A stretch of DNA of 64,000 nucleotides from Candidatus Pantoea floridensis (GCF_900215435.1 NZ_OCMY01000001.1:3658001-3722000); one strand, 5' to 3'. Positions 17,656 through 26,789 are shown, numbered from the stretch's first letter. Notes: generated by a model from the letters alone, not told the origin. A program made the numbers and translations.

Positions 17656-18336
17656 TTACCCTGCGCGTTCAATACGTTCAAAGGCAATGACCCATACCCA
17701 AGGATTAACTTCCCAGCTGGTGGCGCCATACTGTTTCTGCCACGCTTTGCGATAGGCTTCTTTCGGTGATTCCGCATTCATGTTCATGGTGAAGAAGTTG
17801 TTCAGGAAGTGCGTATCGGTCTGGACGCCCTCCGCCATAATGTCGTCTTCACTGATATCCTGAATTTTCTCGGCCCGCACTGAGGTAATTCGCAAATCGA
17901 TACGACTGGCCCAGCGCGGCATATGTATTGCTGTTTGCCAGCCAAACTGCTCGGCATTGTGCAAATGCTCATCCAGTTGCCCCAGCTCGTTGCTGTCGGC
18001 GCGATACTGGCAAAAGGCGGGATGGCGGAACGGCAGCGGATCGCGCTCGTATTCAGCCAGCTGCTCTTCAGGAACGATGGGGCCACGCCAGGTTTCACGT
18101 ACCCACAATCCGTCACCCGCCTGGCCATACGGGCAGTGTGAGCTGACATCGGTCATCGACATTAATTTATAGCCGTGCAGGTGGTTAGCGCTGACGTCAA
18201 ACGCATGTACGCCTTCATGGTGATCCTGGCCTGGACCAAAGGCCTGCGTTTTCATAATGCGTCGGGTCTGTGTCTGCTGGCCAACCAGCAGGGCGCGCAC
18301 CCGCTGTTCGGAAAAAAGAATCGGCCGTTCTTTCAT
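17656..18336 (-). CDS. Phage-type orphan protein (MKERPILFS family, possible ASCH-like fold)
   Basis: A 226-residue protein starting MKERPILFSEQRVRALLVGQ and continuing TQTRRIMK. This opening, with the later CPYGQAGDGLWVRETW and the final NPWVWVIAFERIE, is common in proteins carried by lambdoid and other phages and sometimes labelled morphogenetic; the QTRR and LWVRE elements recall the ASCH/EVE group of nucleic-acid binding folds. The start at 18336 has GAGG six bases upstream; the ATG at 18348 has none. No other phage gene is adjacent, so this is an orphan. Function unknown. Confidence 0.7.
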   Translation of the reverse strand: MKERPILFSEQRVRALLVGQQTQTRRIMKTQAFGPGQDHHEGVHAFDVSANHLHGYKLMSMTDVSSHCPYGQAGDGLWVRETWRGPIVPEEQLAEYERDPLPFRHPAFCQYRADSNELGQLDEHLHNAEQFGWQTAIHMPRWASRIDLRITSVRAEKIQDISEDDIMAEGVQTDTHFLNNFFTMNMNAESPKEAYRKAWQKQYGATSWEVNPWVWVIAFERIERAG

Positions 18337-18925
18337 TGCATACCTCATATTGTTTCACCAACCCGGAAAGTGCGAAGCATCCTCCGCATCCGTAGATGAG
18401 AGGAGTAGCATAATGGGTTTGAATCAGTTTGCTTAATAATTTGTCGCCTCAGTATCAGGCAATTCTTGCAATTTTAGGTTTTAAAAATGGTTCATAAGCA
18501 AAATGTGTGCTGAAAAAGACTTCGACAGAATCGGAAGCCAGAATTTTTCCAGATACAGTACGTTATAAAGGCCAGAATGGGAACCTTTTCAGATTATGTC
18601 GCGTTGAATAACCCGTTTTAACGGCAAAAAGACAGCATATTTAACTGGAATAAAACCCTGTCGCGAAATTTGTTGATGACCTAAATAGATTACCGCCATT
18701 AAACAGAGTTAGTTAACTAAAACGACGCTAAGGAAATGCCGAAAGCGTAATGGGCGCTGGGCAAGCGGCGTTAACAGCGCTATAACATGATCGGGATCGC
18801 ATTTTTTTGCTTAGCACATCCAGGAATGATGTAAAAAAAGTGTCATTACCCAGCCGCTATGATGTCCGCAGGAGCAGCACCCTGTACAGGCAGTGCTAAA
18901 TAACAGCAATAAAAGGAGAAGCACG
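18337..18925. other. 589-base gene-free interval before yedJ
   Basis: AT-rich DNA with stops in all frames. It holds a 12-bp perfect palindrome TTAGTTAACTAA at 18709-18720 and presumably the yedJ promoter near its right end. I see no RNA gene or repeat that I can support. Confidence 0.5.
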
Positions 18926-19624
18926 ATGTCACTTACCCGCTGGCAACAACGCTATGAGAACTGGCTGCAGCTGAACTGGTTGCACGATGACAAAGCCCAC
19001 GATATCGCGCATCTGCGCCGCGTGTGGATGAGCGCGAAACGCATCATGCAGCACAGCGATGCCGATCCGATGGTGGTCCTCACCGCCTGCTATTTCCACG
19101 ATGTGGTTAACCTGCCTAAAAACCACCCTGAGCGCCATTTGGCCTCAACCTATGCCGCGCAAGAGACACGCCGAATTCTGCAGCAGGATTTCCCCGATTT
19201 CCCGTTTGAGCGTCTGGATGCCGTGGCCCATGCGGTTCAGGCGCACAGCTTCAGCGCCCGCATTGCGCCACAAACGCTGGAAGCGAAAATCGTCCAGGAC
19301 GCCGATCGTCTGGAGTCTTTAGGTGCTATCGGCCTGGCGCGCGTTTTCTACACGGCAGGAGCGCTTGGACGGCCGCTGTTTGATAGCGAAGACCCGCTGG
19401 GAAAAGAGCGTGAGCTGGATGATGTAAAGTGGACGCTGGACCATTTTCAGAAAAAGCTGCTCGGTTTACCGCAAACCATGCAGACGGAAGCAGGGCGTCT
19501 TCTGGCGGAGCATAACGCGGAATTTCTGGTGCACTACATGGGGAAACTTTGCGCAGAACTACAAGGCAACCTGACCTCAATTGACGAGTCAGTATTAAGA
19601 GATTTAAGCCCCATACACTCTTAA
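18926..19624 (+). CDS. yedJ: HD-domain phosphohydrolase YedJ
   Basis: A 232-residue cytoplasmic protein of the HD metal-dependent phosphohydrolase family. The metal ligands are visible as H25/H29 in AHDIAHLRRVW, H58-D59 in ACYFHDVVNL and the aspartate in AKIVQDADRLESLGAIG, the most conserved stretch. It agrees along its length with E. coli YedJ (231 residues). The start at 18926 has an AAAAGGAGAA ribosome site; an ATG 33 bases upstream lacks one. Physiological substrate unknown. As in E. coli it is near dcm and vsr. Confidence 0.93.
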   Translation: MSLTRWQQRYENWLQLNWLHDDKAHDIAHLRRVWMSAKRIMQHSDADPMVVLTACYFHDVVNLPKNHPERHLASTYAAQETRRILQQDFPDFPFERLDAVAHAVQAHSFSARIAPQTLEAKIVQDADRLESLGAIGLARVFYTAGALGRPLFDSEDPLGKERELDDVKWTLDHFQKKLLGLPQTMQTEAGRLLAEHNAEFLVHYMGKLCAELQGNLTSIDESVLRDLSPIHS

Positions 19625-19700
19625 TATTAAATTTTTATGACAGTCTGTTAACTTTCACCTGCTTCCGCTACGTTGTTGTAAATCAAAAGGGAGTATGAAA

Positions 19701-19949
19701 ATGACCGAGACCGTTAACTTAACCATTAAAATTGACCCGGCGCTGAAAGATCACATCAAGCAGTTAGCCGCAGATAACCAAATCTCCATGAGTCAGGAGA
19801 TCGTTAACCGCCTGCAGGCCAGTTTAGATGCGGTTGAGCACCCGGCCATTGACAGCCTGGATACGCAAGAAGCCTGTACCGAACAGCTTTCAGCCGCCGA
19901 ATTGAAACAGGTTCGGGCGCTGCTGAAGAAAAGCAAGAAGAAGAAATAA
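19701..19949 (+). CDS. Arc-like ribbon-helix-helix small protein
   Basis: An 82-residue protein. The N-terminal TVNLTIKIDPALKDHIKQLA gives the beta strand and first helix, and ISMSQEIVNRLQASLD the second helix of an Arc/MetJ ribbon-helix-helix fold, which dimerises to bind DNA. The C-terminus is very basic (KKSKKKK). I choose the ATG at 19701, seven bases after GGGAG; the ATG at 19695 is too close. It stands alone, followed by its own terminator, so it is not obviously a toxin-antitoxin member. Target genes unknown. Confidence 0.75.
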   Translation: MTETVNLTIKIDPALKDHIKQLAADNQISMSQEIVNRLQASLDAVEHPAIDSLDTQEACTEQLSAAELKQVRALLKKSKKKK

Positions 19950-19953
19950 GCAG

Positions 19954-19980
19954 AAAACCCGTCGATTGACGGGTTTTTTA
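19954..19980 (+). terminator. Rho-independent terminator after the Arc-like gene
   Basis: An AAAACCCGTC stem, a GATT loop, GACGGGTTTT and a run of T. Because the stem is flanked by A on the left, it may also end the leftward chemoreceptor transcript. Confidence 0.9.
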
Positions 19981-19990
19981 TTACGCGGCG

Positions 19991-21592
19991 TTAAATGTCG
20001 TGAATACGGAACTGCTGCGCGCGCTGCGCCAGACGGTCAGATAGCGCACGCAACTGCACGGCAGATTGCACCTGTTGCGCATTCAGGGCTTCGTTTTGCT
20101 GCAGCTGGTCGCTCATCTCGACCACTTCTCGGGCTATTTTTTTCACCCGATGGCTCTGTGCCGAACTGTTTTGCTGCAGCTCGTTCAGCTGCGTCACAAT
20201 GCCGGAAACCGCACCGCCGATCTGTGCAAAAAGCACTTCCAACGCCTTAACCTTATCGAAACCATCATTGACGTGCTGCTGTGTGTGCTGAATCAGTCCA
20301 TCGATCTGTCGCGTTGATGCGCCGCTTTGCTGAGACAGTAAGCCCATCTCTTTGGCGACCACCGAGAAACTGCGCCCATAAGCACCTGCATGCGCGGACT
20401 CAATCGCGGCATTCAGTGATAGCAGGCGTGTTTGCATCGAAAGGCTATCCAGCATGCCGACAATACCGGCGATATCCCCTGACGCGGCGACAATCTGCTG
20501 CATCTGATTTTCCATTTTATCGACTTCTACGGCGCAATTGCGCATCAGATCATCCGCCGATTGTGCTTCCTGGGTAGCCTGCAGCGAAAACTGGGTCCCA
20601 ATCTCCACCTCTTCAGAGACGCGATCTAAACGCTGCGACAGATGATGGAAGCTGGCGTTTTGCTTCTGATGTTGCTGCATCACCTTCTCATTGTGTTGCT
20701 GCATCTCTTCGGCACCGGCGGCGACGCTCACCGCCACGGTGTTGATGTCGCTAACAATCTGTTGCAGGCCGCTGCGCATGGTATCAATCGACTGGAACAG
20801 TTGGCGCGTCTCGAGCGATTGACGACGCGGCGTGTCATGACAGGCGATCAGGTCGCCAGTGGCAATCTGTGCCAGCTGTCCGTTGGCACGCCGCAGCGGC
20901 AGCAGGACCCCGCGCATCAGCAGGCTGGAGGCCAGCATTAACAAGAGCATCAGCACCGCGCTAACGATGAGCGACAGATTACGGCTCTGCTTCAGCGTGC
21001 TTAGCGTATTGTGATTCACGCTGCCGAGTTGCTGATTGGCCTGTTCGATCTCATTAAACCAGGCATCATTGAACTGTTGCTGGAATGCCTGCATCGGCAC
21101 CATAAAGAAGGCATTGATGTCGTTGGCAGCCAGACCTTTCAGCTGCTCCTGTAAACCTGCCGCCAGCATGGCAAACCCTTGTGCCAGCGGGCTGTCAGCC
21201 CTGGCATGATAAGCGGTAAATTGCCGCTCGGCCTGGTTAAGCGAATCACTGGCGGCGGCGGCCAGACTTTTCCAGCTATCCACCGAGCCACTTTGCTGAT
21301 CCTGCATTAAATAAATCCCGGCGCGGTGGCTATTGTCGCTGGCGGTGAGCAGTTCGATGCGGGCTTTATCCAACAGCGCCAGGCGTTCGCGCAGCTGATT
21401 AGCCTGCTGCAGCGATGTCTGCGTCTGGTTTACCTGCCCGTTGAGTAGCAGGACGCCGGCAAACTGCAGCAAACAGAACAGCACAATGAACAACAGGAAC
21501 TGACTTCGCAAACTGGTGAGCCATAGCGGGATGCGCAGAGAGACGCGCGAGCGCAGCCGCAGCGGCAGCGCGATAACGGAAAGGAGTGACAT
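19991..21592 (-). CDS. Methyl-accepting chemotaxis protein with a divergent signalling tip
   Basis: A 533-residue inner-membrane chemoreceptor. The first membrane segment (FLLFIVLFCLLQFAGVLLL) lies near residues 35-53, the periplasmic sensor is a helical-bundle type, and a second membrane segment (LSLIVSAVLMLLLMLASSLL) precedes a HAMP region. The start is the ATG at 21592 with GGAGG seven bases upstream. The cytoplasmic hairpin tip is atypical: MQTRLLSLNAAIESAHAGAY then GRSFSVVAKEMGLLSQQSG, where standard receptors have [26 protein letters not shown]. The C-terminus lacks an NWETF-type tether. It may form a separate signalling array or have weak CheA coupling. Its gene ends close to a terminator. 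Confidence 0.85.
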   Translation of the reverse strand: MSLLSVIALPLRLRSRVSLRIPLWLTSLRSQFLLFIVLFCLLQFAGVLLLNGQVNQTQTSLQQANQLRERLALLDKARIELLTASDNSHRAGIYLMQDQQSGSVDSWKSLAAAASDSLNQAERQFTAYHARADSPLAQGFAMLAAGLQEQLKGLAANDINAFFMVPMQAFQQQFNDAWFNEIEQANQQLGSVNHNTLSTLKQSRNLSLIVSAVLMLLLMLASSLLMRGVLLPLRRANGQLAQIATGDLIACHDTPRRQSLETRQLFQSIDTMRSGLQQIVSDINTVAVSVAAGAEEMQQHNEKVMQQHQKQNASFHHLSQRLDRVSEEVEIGTQFSLQATQEAQSADDLMRNCAVEVDKMENQMQQIVAASGDIAGIVGMLDSLSMQTRLLSLNAAIESAHAGAYGRSFSVVAKEMGLLSQQSGASTRQIDGLIQHTQQHVNDGFDKVKALEVLFAQIGGAVSGIVTQLNELQQNSSAQSHRVKKIAREVVEMSDQLQQNEALNAQQVQSAVQLRALSDRLAQRAQQFRIHDI

Positions 21593-21716
21593 CGAACGCC
21601 TCCAAAAAATAAAAAAGGAGTATTGGCAGCGTGCGTGACAGTTTGGTGACAGCGGGCGCGATTCTGCTGAAAACAGCATAAAGCGCGGCCCTAAATGAAA
21701 TTGTGGTCCTGAAGCG

Positions 21717-23108
21717 CTAACTGTTTTGGCGCGCGTGTTGTTCAATCAGCGGCAATAGCAGCTGTGCGACCGCAGCAAATACCGGCACCACTACCGAGTT
21801 GCCAAACTGCTTGTAGGCCTGAGTGTCTGAGACGGGAATACGAAAATGCGTTTCGCCTGGCGCTTCAAATCCCATCAGACGGGCACATTCGCGCGGCGTC
21901 AAGCGGCGTGGGCGACGCGCCATGTTTGCGGGGTGCTGGAAGTCCGCTTCGCCTTGAGCCTGATCCCAGCCACGATCGATGAGGATTTCCGAGCCATCTT
22001 TGTAATAACGCGCCGATAGGGTTCGCACGCAAATATTGGCTTTACGCGGATCGTTGAGGCCAAAGCCGAATCCATTGCCTTTGGCTTTATGCTTTTTCGC
22101 ATACTGGTACAGATAATTCCACAGGGTTGGCGACAAGGTGTATTTTGCCTCCGGCTGTGGCTCCAGCAGGCTCTGTAATGACGGAACCTGTTGCGGATAG
22201 AGCGCGGGCAGGGCGCGCAGGGAAAACCCCTTGCTGAGCCCGCTATCACGGCGAATCCCTACCAGCACAATACGTTCACGATGCTGCGGCAGGAAGTGAC
22301 GCGAATCGACAATTTTCGCATCCGGCAAGCCGCTGTCGTTGGCGTCCGCCACGTCATAGCCCAGCTCATCCAGGGTTGACATGATGATGGCGAAGGTGCG
22401 TCCTTTATCGTGGCTTTTAAGGTTTTTGACGTTTTCCAGCACAAAGAACGGCGGCTTCTTGGCCGCAAGAATGCGCGCGACATCGAAAAACAGCGTACCC
22501 TGCGCTTCACACTCAAACCCGTGCGCGCGACCGAGCGCATTCTTTTTGCTGACGCCCGCCAGCGAGAAGGGCTGACAAGGAAAGCCCGCCAGCAATACCT
22601 GATGATCGGGAATGGCGCGATCGATAGAGTGATAAATCGCCTGCTCATCATCGATGCCAGCCGGTTGCGTCACCAGACGAATATCACTGTTGAACTGGTG
22701 CTGAAGCGGATCGCTATATAAATTGGCTTTGTAAGTGCGCACGGCTTCTTTATTCCACTCGCTGGTGAACACGCACTGCCCGCCAATCTGCTCAAAGCCA
22801 CGGCGAATACCGCCAATACCGGCAAACAGATCGATAAACTGGAATGTAGCGTGATCATAGTGGGCCGGACGTGCCGGGAGCAAGGCTTGCAGGCTGGCCA
22901 CTTCACGGCTTGAGAGCGCCGGTGCCACACTTTTGCCCGTACGGATGCGATTCAAACGCGGCACGCTCCAGTCGAGGCCACCGGCTTCGCTAAGCGTGGT
23001 CACCACATCACGCGCGGCATAGATATCGAGCACCTGCAGTAACAGCGACGTCGCGTCATCCTGAGAAGAGGTGGAAGGGACGGGCGCGGCGGGGTCGAGA
23101 GCTAGCAT
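21717..23108 (-). CDS. dcm: DNA (cytosine-5) methyltransferase Dcm
   Basis: A 463-residue methylase. Motif [17 protein letters not shown] lies at about residues 91-106, the catalytic motif GFPCQPFS puts cysteine at 178 (177 in E. coli Dcm), followed by [22 protein letters not shown] and the final motif FGNSVVVPV. The N-terminal extension of about 85 residues is also found in E. coli Dcm (472 residues). Expected product: 5-methylcytosine at CCWGG. It is divergent from vsr with a 128-base gap, unlike E. coli where the two overlap on one strand. Confidence 0.95.
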   Translation of the reverse strand: MLALDPAAPVPSTSSQDDATSLLLQVLDIYAARDVVTTLSEAGGLDWSVPRLNRIRTGKSVAPALSSREVASLQALLPARPAHYDHATFQFIDLFAGIGGIRRGFEQIGGQCVFTSEWNKEAVRTYKANLYSDPLQHQFNSDIRLVTQPAGIDDEQAIYHSIDRAIPDHQVLLAGFPCQPFSLAGVSKKNALGRAHGFECEAQGTLFFDVARILAAKKPPFFVLENVKNLKSHDKGRTFAIIMSTLDELGYDVADANDSGLPDAKIVDSRHFLPQHRERIVLVGIRRDSGLSKGFSLRALPALYPQQVPSLQSLLEPQPEAKYTLSPTLWNYLYQYAKKHKAKGNGFGFGLNDPRKANICVRTLSARYYKDGSEILIDRGWDQAQGEADFQHPANMARRPRRLTPRECARLMGFEAPGETHFRIPVSDTQAYKQFGNSVVVPVFAAVAQLLLPLIEQHARQNS

Positions 23109-23236
23109 GCGTATTTCCTTAACAGTGAGGCGGCTATGCTAACACTCATCACGCAACGAGGAAATTGGCGCGGTGCTTGCTTTCGCTTTTGAGCTAAACC
23201 GCTAAAGTTGAAGGAGCGCCAAAACAAGGAGACGCC

Positions 23237-23713
23237 ATGGCAGACGTCCACTCGCAAGCTATACGCAGCAAAAACATGCGCGCCATTCGTAATAAGGATA
23301 CGGCGATAGAGCAGCGCATTGCGTTGATTTTGAAAGATCGCGGCTTTACCTATCGCGTGCAGGATAAGGCGCTGCCCGGCAGGCCTGATTTTGTCTTGCC
23401 CGCGGAGAGAGCAATTATCTTTGTGCATGGCTGTTTCTGGCATCGCCATCACTGCTATCTCTTCAAAATGCCGGCCACGCGCTCTGAATTCTGGAGTGGC
23501 AAAATCAATAGTAACGTCGAACGCGATCGACGTTACATTCAACAACTGCGAGAAGGAGGCTGGAAAGTACTGATTGTTTGGGAGTGCGCGCTGCGTGGCA
23601 AACTGCAGCTGGAGGACGGCGCGCTGATAGAACGCCTGGAAGAGTGGCTGTTGGCGGTTGACGACAGCAGCGAAATCGATCATCAGGGTTTGCATCACTA
23701 TCGCGTTGATTAA
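23237..23713 (+). CDS. vsr: Very-short-patch mismatch endonuclease Vsr
   Basis: A 158-residue endonuclease that nicks beside T:G mismatches arising by deamination of Dcm-methylated cytosine. The active-site residues known in E. coli Vsr are at the same positions: Asp51 in LPGRPDFVLP, His64 and His69 in FVHGCFWHRHHC, plus the cysteine/histidine zinc site around HHC. The start ATG at 23237 follows AAGGAG. It sits divergent from its methylase partner, so expression of the two can be independent here. Confidence 0.95.
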   Translation: MADVHSQAIRSKNMRAIRNKDTAIEQRIALILKDRGFTYRVQDKALPGRPDFVLPAERAIIFVHGCFWHRHHCYLFKMPATRSEFWSGKINSNVERDRRYIQQLREGGWKVLIVWECALRGKLQLEDGALIERLEEWLLAVDDSSEIDHQGLHHYRVD

Positions 23714-23783
23714 CGCGTGATTGTTGCTTTTAGCGGTTATAACAGTTTAGATCTCCCTTTTCTCTGGAGCGCGGAATCGAGCC

Positions 23784-24056
23784 ATGAGCAGCATCAAACT
23801 TACCGTTAAGCGCCTGTATCAACTCCGCGATGAGCGGATGGTGAATACCCACGCCACAGCGCGCATTTATCTTGGCGACCGGCTGGTAGCCACCGAAGAG
23901 ATCAGCGGCATGACGGAAAGTCCGGTAAGCAAGTATCTGCATGCCGACGATCTGACCGGGCCGTTACGCGTGGAATGGGACTGTGTGGGCATTGCCGATA
24001 TGTCGGTCACGGCAGTTGAGCGTTGCCCCTGTTGTCAGGATCACGAACCGGAATAA
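23784..24056 (+). CDS. Hypothetical 90-residue protein ending in a CPCC motif
   Basis: I do not recognise this family. The protein (MSSIKLTVKRLYQLRDERMV at its start) is mixed beta-like with a conserved-looking core LVATEEISGMTESPVSKYLH and a C-terminal ERCPCCQDHEPE that could bind a metal. No signal peptide or membrane segment. It lies 15 bases before yedI on the same strand and 70 bases after vsr, so it is probably read with yedI. Codon use looks like that of its neighbours, and the frame is well filled, so I take it as a real gene. Confidence 0.6.
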   Translation: MSSIKLTVKRLYQLRDERMVNTHATARIYLGDRLVATEEISGMTESPVSKYLHADDLTGPLRVEWDCVGIADMSVTAVERCPCCQDHEPE

Positions 24057-24071
24057 ATAAGGAATACCACT

Positions 24072-24974
24072 TTGGCAGGATCCAGTTTACTCACGCTTCT
24101 GGACGATATTGCGACCTTGCTCGACGATATCTCAGTAATGGGCAAAGTAGCGGCAAAGAAGACCGCCGGCGTATTGGGCGACGATTTATCACTCAATGCG
24201 CAACAAGTTAGCGGCGTAAAAGCCAATCGGGAACTGCCCGTTGTATGGGGGGTGGCGAAGGGCTCTTTTCTTAACAAATTGATCCTCGTGCCGCTGGCGC
24301 TGCTTATTTCAGCGTTTGCGCCGTGGCTGATTACCCCGCTGTTAATGATTGGCGGTGCCTATCTCTGTTATGAAGGGGTGGAGAAGGTGCTGCACAGCCT
24401 CAACCACGATAAGGCGGAACAAAGCCCGGAGGCGCGGCAGCAGCGGCTGGACAAGCTGGCGCAGCAGGACGCGCGGGCCTTTGAAAAGGATAAAGTGAAG
24501 GGCGCGGTGCGCACTGACTTTATCCTCTCGGCGGAAATTGTGGCGATAACCCTGGGGATTGTCTCCGAAGCGCCGCTGCTCAATCAGGTGCTGATCCTGG
24601 CCGGCGTGGCGATTTTAGTCACTATCGGCGTTTACGGTATCGTGGCGATGATTGTGAAAATTGACGATCTCGGTTTCTGGCTTAAGGAGAAATCCTCCAC
24701 GGTCGCGCAGGCAATAGGTGGCGTGTTACTGGCGCTGGCACCCTGGCTGATGAAAATCCTGACGCTGGTGGGCACCCTTGCGATGTTTCTGGTCGGTGGC
24801 GGCATTGTGGTACACGGCATCACGCCGTTACATCATGCCATCAGCGAATACAGCGCCGGGTTCAACAGTTTTATCTCCGCTCTGCTCAGCAACGGTGCTA
24901 ATTTGGTGATCGGCTTTATCATTGGGTCGATCGTGCTGCTGGGCGTAAATCTGATTGCTAAGCTGCGCAGCTAG
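24072..24974 (+). CDS. yedI: Inner-membrane protein YedI (DUF808)
   Basis: A 300-residue membrane protein. It starts with TTG at 24072 (AAGGAA eight bases upstream). The opening [20 protein letters not shown] followed by [20 protein letters not shown] is the hallmark of the YedI/DUF808 family. About six hydrophobic segments follow (for example [20 protein letters not shown] and [17 protein letters not shown]). Function is unknown. It keeps the E. coli neighbourhood between vsr and yodC. Confidence 0.92.
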   Translation: MAGSSLLTLLDDIATLLDDISVMGKVAAKKTAGVLGDDLSLNAQQVSGVKANRELPVVWGVAKGSFLNKLILVPLALLISAFAPWLITPLLMIGGAYLCYEGVEKVLHSLNHDKAEQSPEARQQRLDKLAQQDARAFEKDKVKGAVRTDFILSAEIVAITLGIVSEAPLLNQVLILAGVAILVTIGVYGIVAMIVKIDDLGFWLKEKSSTVAQAIGGVLLALAPWLMKILTLVGTLAMFLVGGGIVVHGITPLHHAISEYSAGFNSFISALLSNGANLVIGFIIGSIVLLGVNLIAKLRS

Positions 24975-25021
24975 CGGTTATAAAGCGCTGTAAATTTCTA
25001 ATCACGGTCAGGAGAACGATG

Positions 25022-25153
25022 ATGAACGACGATATGTTTGAATTTGATATCGATGCACAGCTGGAACAGGCTGAGGCCAAAGCAGCAGAAAAAGCCAACG
25101 AAGTCCCTGTAGATCTCAGCGATGAAGCGGATTGCGAAGGCTGCAAAATCTAA
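25022..25153 (+). CDS. Small acidic protein, 43 residues, C-terminus CEGCKI
   Basis: A short frame just downstream of yedI. AGGAG lies seven bases before the ATG at 25022 (another ATG directly before it at 25019 is also possible). The product is strongly acidic and helix-prone (DDMFEFDIDAQLEQAEAKAA), then VPVDLSDEADCEGCKI with a CxxC pair at the end. A terminator follows 23 bases after the stop. Good ribosome site, acidic coherent composition and its own terminator make it likely to be translated. I do not recognise a family. Confidence 0.6.
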   Translation: MNDDMFEFDIDAQLEQAEAKAAEKANEVPVDLSDEADCEGCKI

Positions 25154-25176
25154 TTTTCCTGTCCAGGACGTGCGCT

Positions 25177-25209
25177 AAAAGCCGACAATAAAAATTGTCG
25201 GCTTTTTTT
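25177..25209 (+). terminator. Rho-independent terminator
   Basis: AAAGCCGACAAT, four A in the loop, ATTGTCGGCTTT and seven T. It ends the yedI plus small-protein transcript. Confidence 0.92.
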
Positions 25210-25333
25210 ATTATCAGCATTTTTAACTGCTTATTCTGATTTAGTAGAAGTAATAGATTTATCGTATAGGAAAAAAACGTGCACAGCTGCTATACCTAAA
25301 ATCGTTCATTCAACGGTTAAAGGAGGGGGCGGT

Positions 25334-25516
25334 ATGATCTTTGCAATCAGTGACGAAGTTCAGCACAAACAGGGCGGACCCACGATGGTGGTGACCGGCT
25401 ATGCCAGCGGAATGGTCGAGTGTCGTTGGTATGACGGCTATAGCGTGCGCCGTGAAGCATTTCACAGTGACGAACTCAGCCACTCTTCTTCTGGCGCGCA
25501 GCAGCTGGCCAGTTAA
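25334..25516 (+). CDS. yodC: YodC family protein (DUF2158)
   Basis: A 60-residue cytoplasmic protein, the same length as E. coli YodC. The core GGPTMVVTGYASGMVECRWY and then DGYSVRREAFHSDEL is diagnostic of the family. A very strong AAAGGAGGGGG ribosome site precedes the ATG. Function unknown; a small beta-barrel-like fold is likely. It is convergent with the glycosyltransferase gene, and a perfect 14-bp hairpin starts two bases after its stop codon. Confidence 0.92.
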   Translation: MIFAISDEVQHKQGGPTMVVTGYASGMVECRWYDGYSVRREAFHSDELSHSSSGAQQLAS

Positions 25517-25517
25517 A

Positions 25518-25553
25518 TACATTCGGGACGGTAACAGCGCCGTCCCGAATGTA
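25518..25553. terminator. Perfect 14-bp hairpin between convergent yodC and gpgS-like genes
   Basis: TACATTCGGGACGG and its exact complement are separated by an 8-base loop. There is no long T-run on either side, but the position between two convergent gene ends suggests a shared transcript end or decay barrier. Confidence 0.6.
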
Positions 25554-25568
25554 GTTCTCCCACACAGG

Positions 25569-26789
25569 CTACACCTTGCCGTCATTATCCTCTTCTACTG
25601 CCTGATAGATGCGTTGCAGGATGTCGGGAAACGCCGACTGCACGCGGCTCCAGCTCGGAATAAAAGGCTTCTCGTTAGGACGTTCAATAAAGGCCTGTCC
25701 GGCATCGAGAATCGCCTGAGTAAACATCTCCACCGCCGCTTCTTCGATGTGTTGATCAAACTTGAGGCCGTTCATGGTGGCTTCGTGGTTATAGATCTCC
25801 ATCATATCCAGCGCATTACGATAGTACGTTGCCTTCAGCACGCGGAACGAATCGCTGGTGAGCGGTACGCCCATGGTCGCCAATTTACGTAATAACGACT
25901 GCACAATATCATTGCTCATGCGCTTTAATCCGCCGGTGCCATCATCTTCAGCCAGCGGCTGATGTTTGTGGTCGTAATTATCGGCGATTTCAACCTGGCA
26001 GGTTTGGCGGGTGGTGTAATTACGATAAATCTCCGAAAGCACGCCAATTTCCAATCCCCAGTCGCCGGGAATCTTAATGCCGTTAAGCACGTGAGTACGC
26101 ATGGCAAATTCACCAGACAGCGGATAGCGGAAGCTGGTGAGGTAGTCGAGATACTCCGAATGGCCATAAACCTTTTGCAGCGAGCGCAACAGCGGTCCCA
26201 CCAGCAAACGCCCCACGCGGCCATTTAGCTTGCCGTCGGCCACGCGTGCATAAAAACCTTTGCAGAACTCATACTGAAAAGCCGGATTGGCGAGCGGATA
26301 GAGCAGACGCGCCAGCATACCGCGCTCATAGGTGACGATATCGCAGTCGTGCAGTGCCACGCACTGGGTGCGATCGGAGGCCAACGTGTAGCCGGTACAG
26401 AACCACACGTTGCGGCCTTTGCCGGGCTGGCTCGGCGATAATCCCTCTTTATCCAACTCGGCATCCAGCGCTTTCAGCCGCGGTCCATCATTCCACAAAA
26501 TGCGATGCCGCTGCGGCAGGCGCGAGAAAAATTCACGTGCGAACAGAAACTGGTCGCGATCGGCGCGATCCAGACCAATCACAATCTCGTCGAGATAGGG
26601 GACTTTCGCCAGTTCGTTGACGATGTTGTCCAGCGCAGGGCCTTCCAGCTCGGAGAACAGCGACGGTAAAATGAGCCCCATTTTGCGTTTGCGCGCAAAG
26701 CGTACCATCTCTTTTTCCAGCGATTCAACGCTGCGGTGGGTGAGATTATGAAAATTAGTAATGACACCATTCTGGTAAAAATCACTCAT
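25569..26789 (-). CDS. gpgS: Glucosyl-3-phosphoglycerate synthase-like glycosyltransferase (GT81 type)
   Basis: A 406-residue cytoplasmic glycosyltransferase. It opens MSDFYQNGVITNFHNL, followed by LPSLFSELEGPALDNIVNEL, an inverting/retaining GT-A type core with the metal-binding DxD at Asp148-Asp150 (ALHDCDIVTY) and GDWGLEIGVLSEIYRN. These match the GpgS group that joins an NDP-sugar to 3-phosphoglycerate. It lies 26 bases after the phosphatase gene mpgP on the same strand, which gives the second step, so together they should make glucosylglycerate or mannosylglycerate, compatible solutes for salt or nitrogen stress. Sugar specificity cannot be read here. E. coli has only the phosphatase. 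Confidence 0.82.
   Translation of the reverse strand: MSDFYQNGVITNFHNLTHRSVESLEKEMVRFARKRKMGLILPSLFSELEGPALDNIVNELAKVPYLDEIVIGLDRADRDQFLFAREFFSRLPQRHRILWNDGPRLKALDAELDKEGLSPSQPGKGRNVWFCTGYTLASDRTQCVALHDCDIVTYERGMLARLLYPLANPAFQYEFCKGFYARVADGKLNGRVGRLLVGPLLRSLQKVYGHSEYLDYLTSFRYPLSGEFAMRTHVLNGIKIPGDWGLEIGVLSEIYRNYTTRQTCQVEIADNYDHKHQPLAEDDGTGGLKRMSNDIVQSLLRKLATMGVPLTSDSFRVLKATYYRNALDMMEIYNHEATMNGLKFDQHIEEAAVEMFTQAILDAGQAFIERPNEKPFIPSWSRVQSAFPDILQRIYQAVEEDNDGKV

Noticed and set aside
23102..23698. 198-codon frame antisense to vsr
   Set aside because: Vsr is certain on the plus strand, with all active-site residues; the antisense product resembles nothing.
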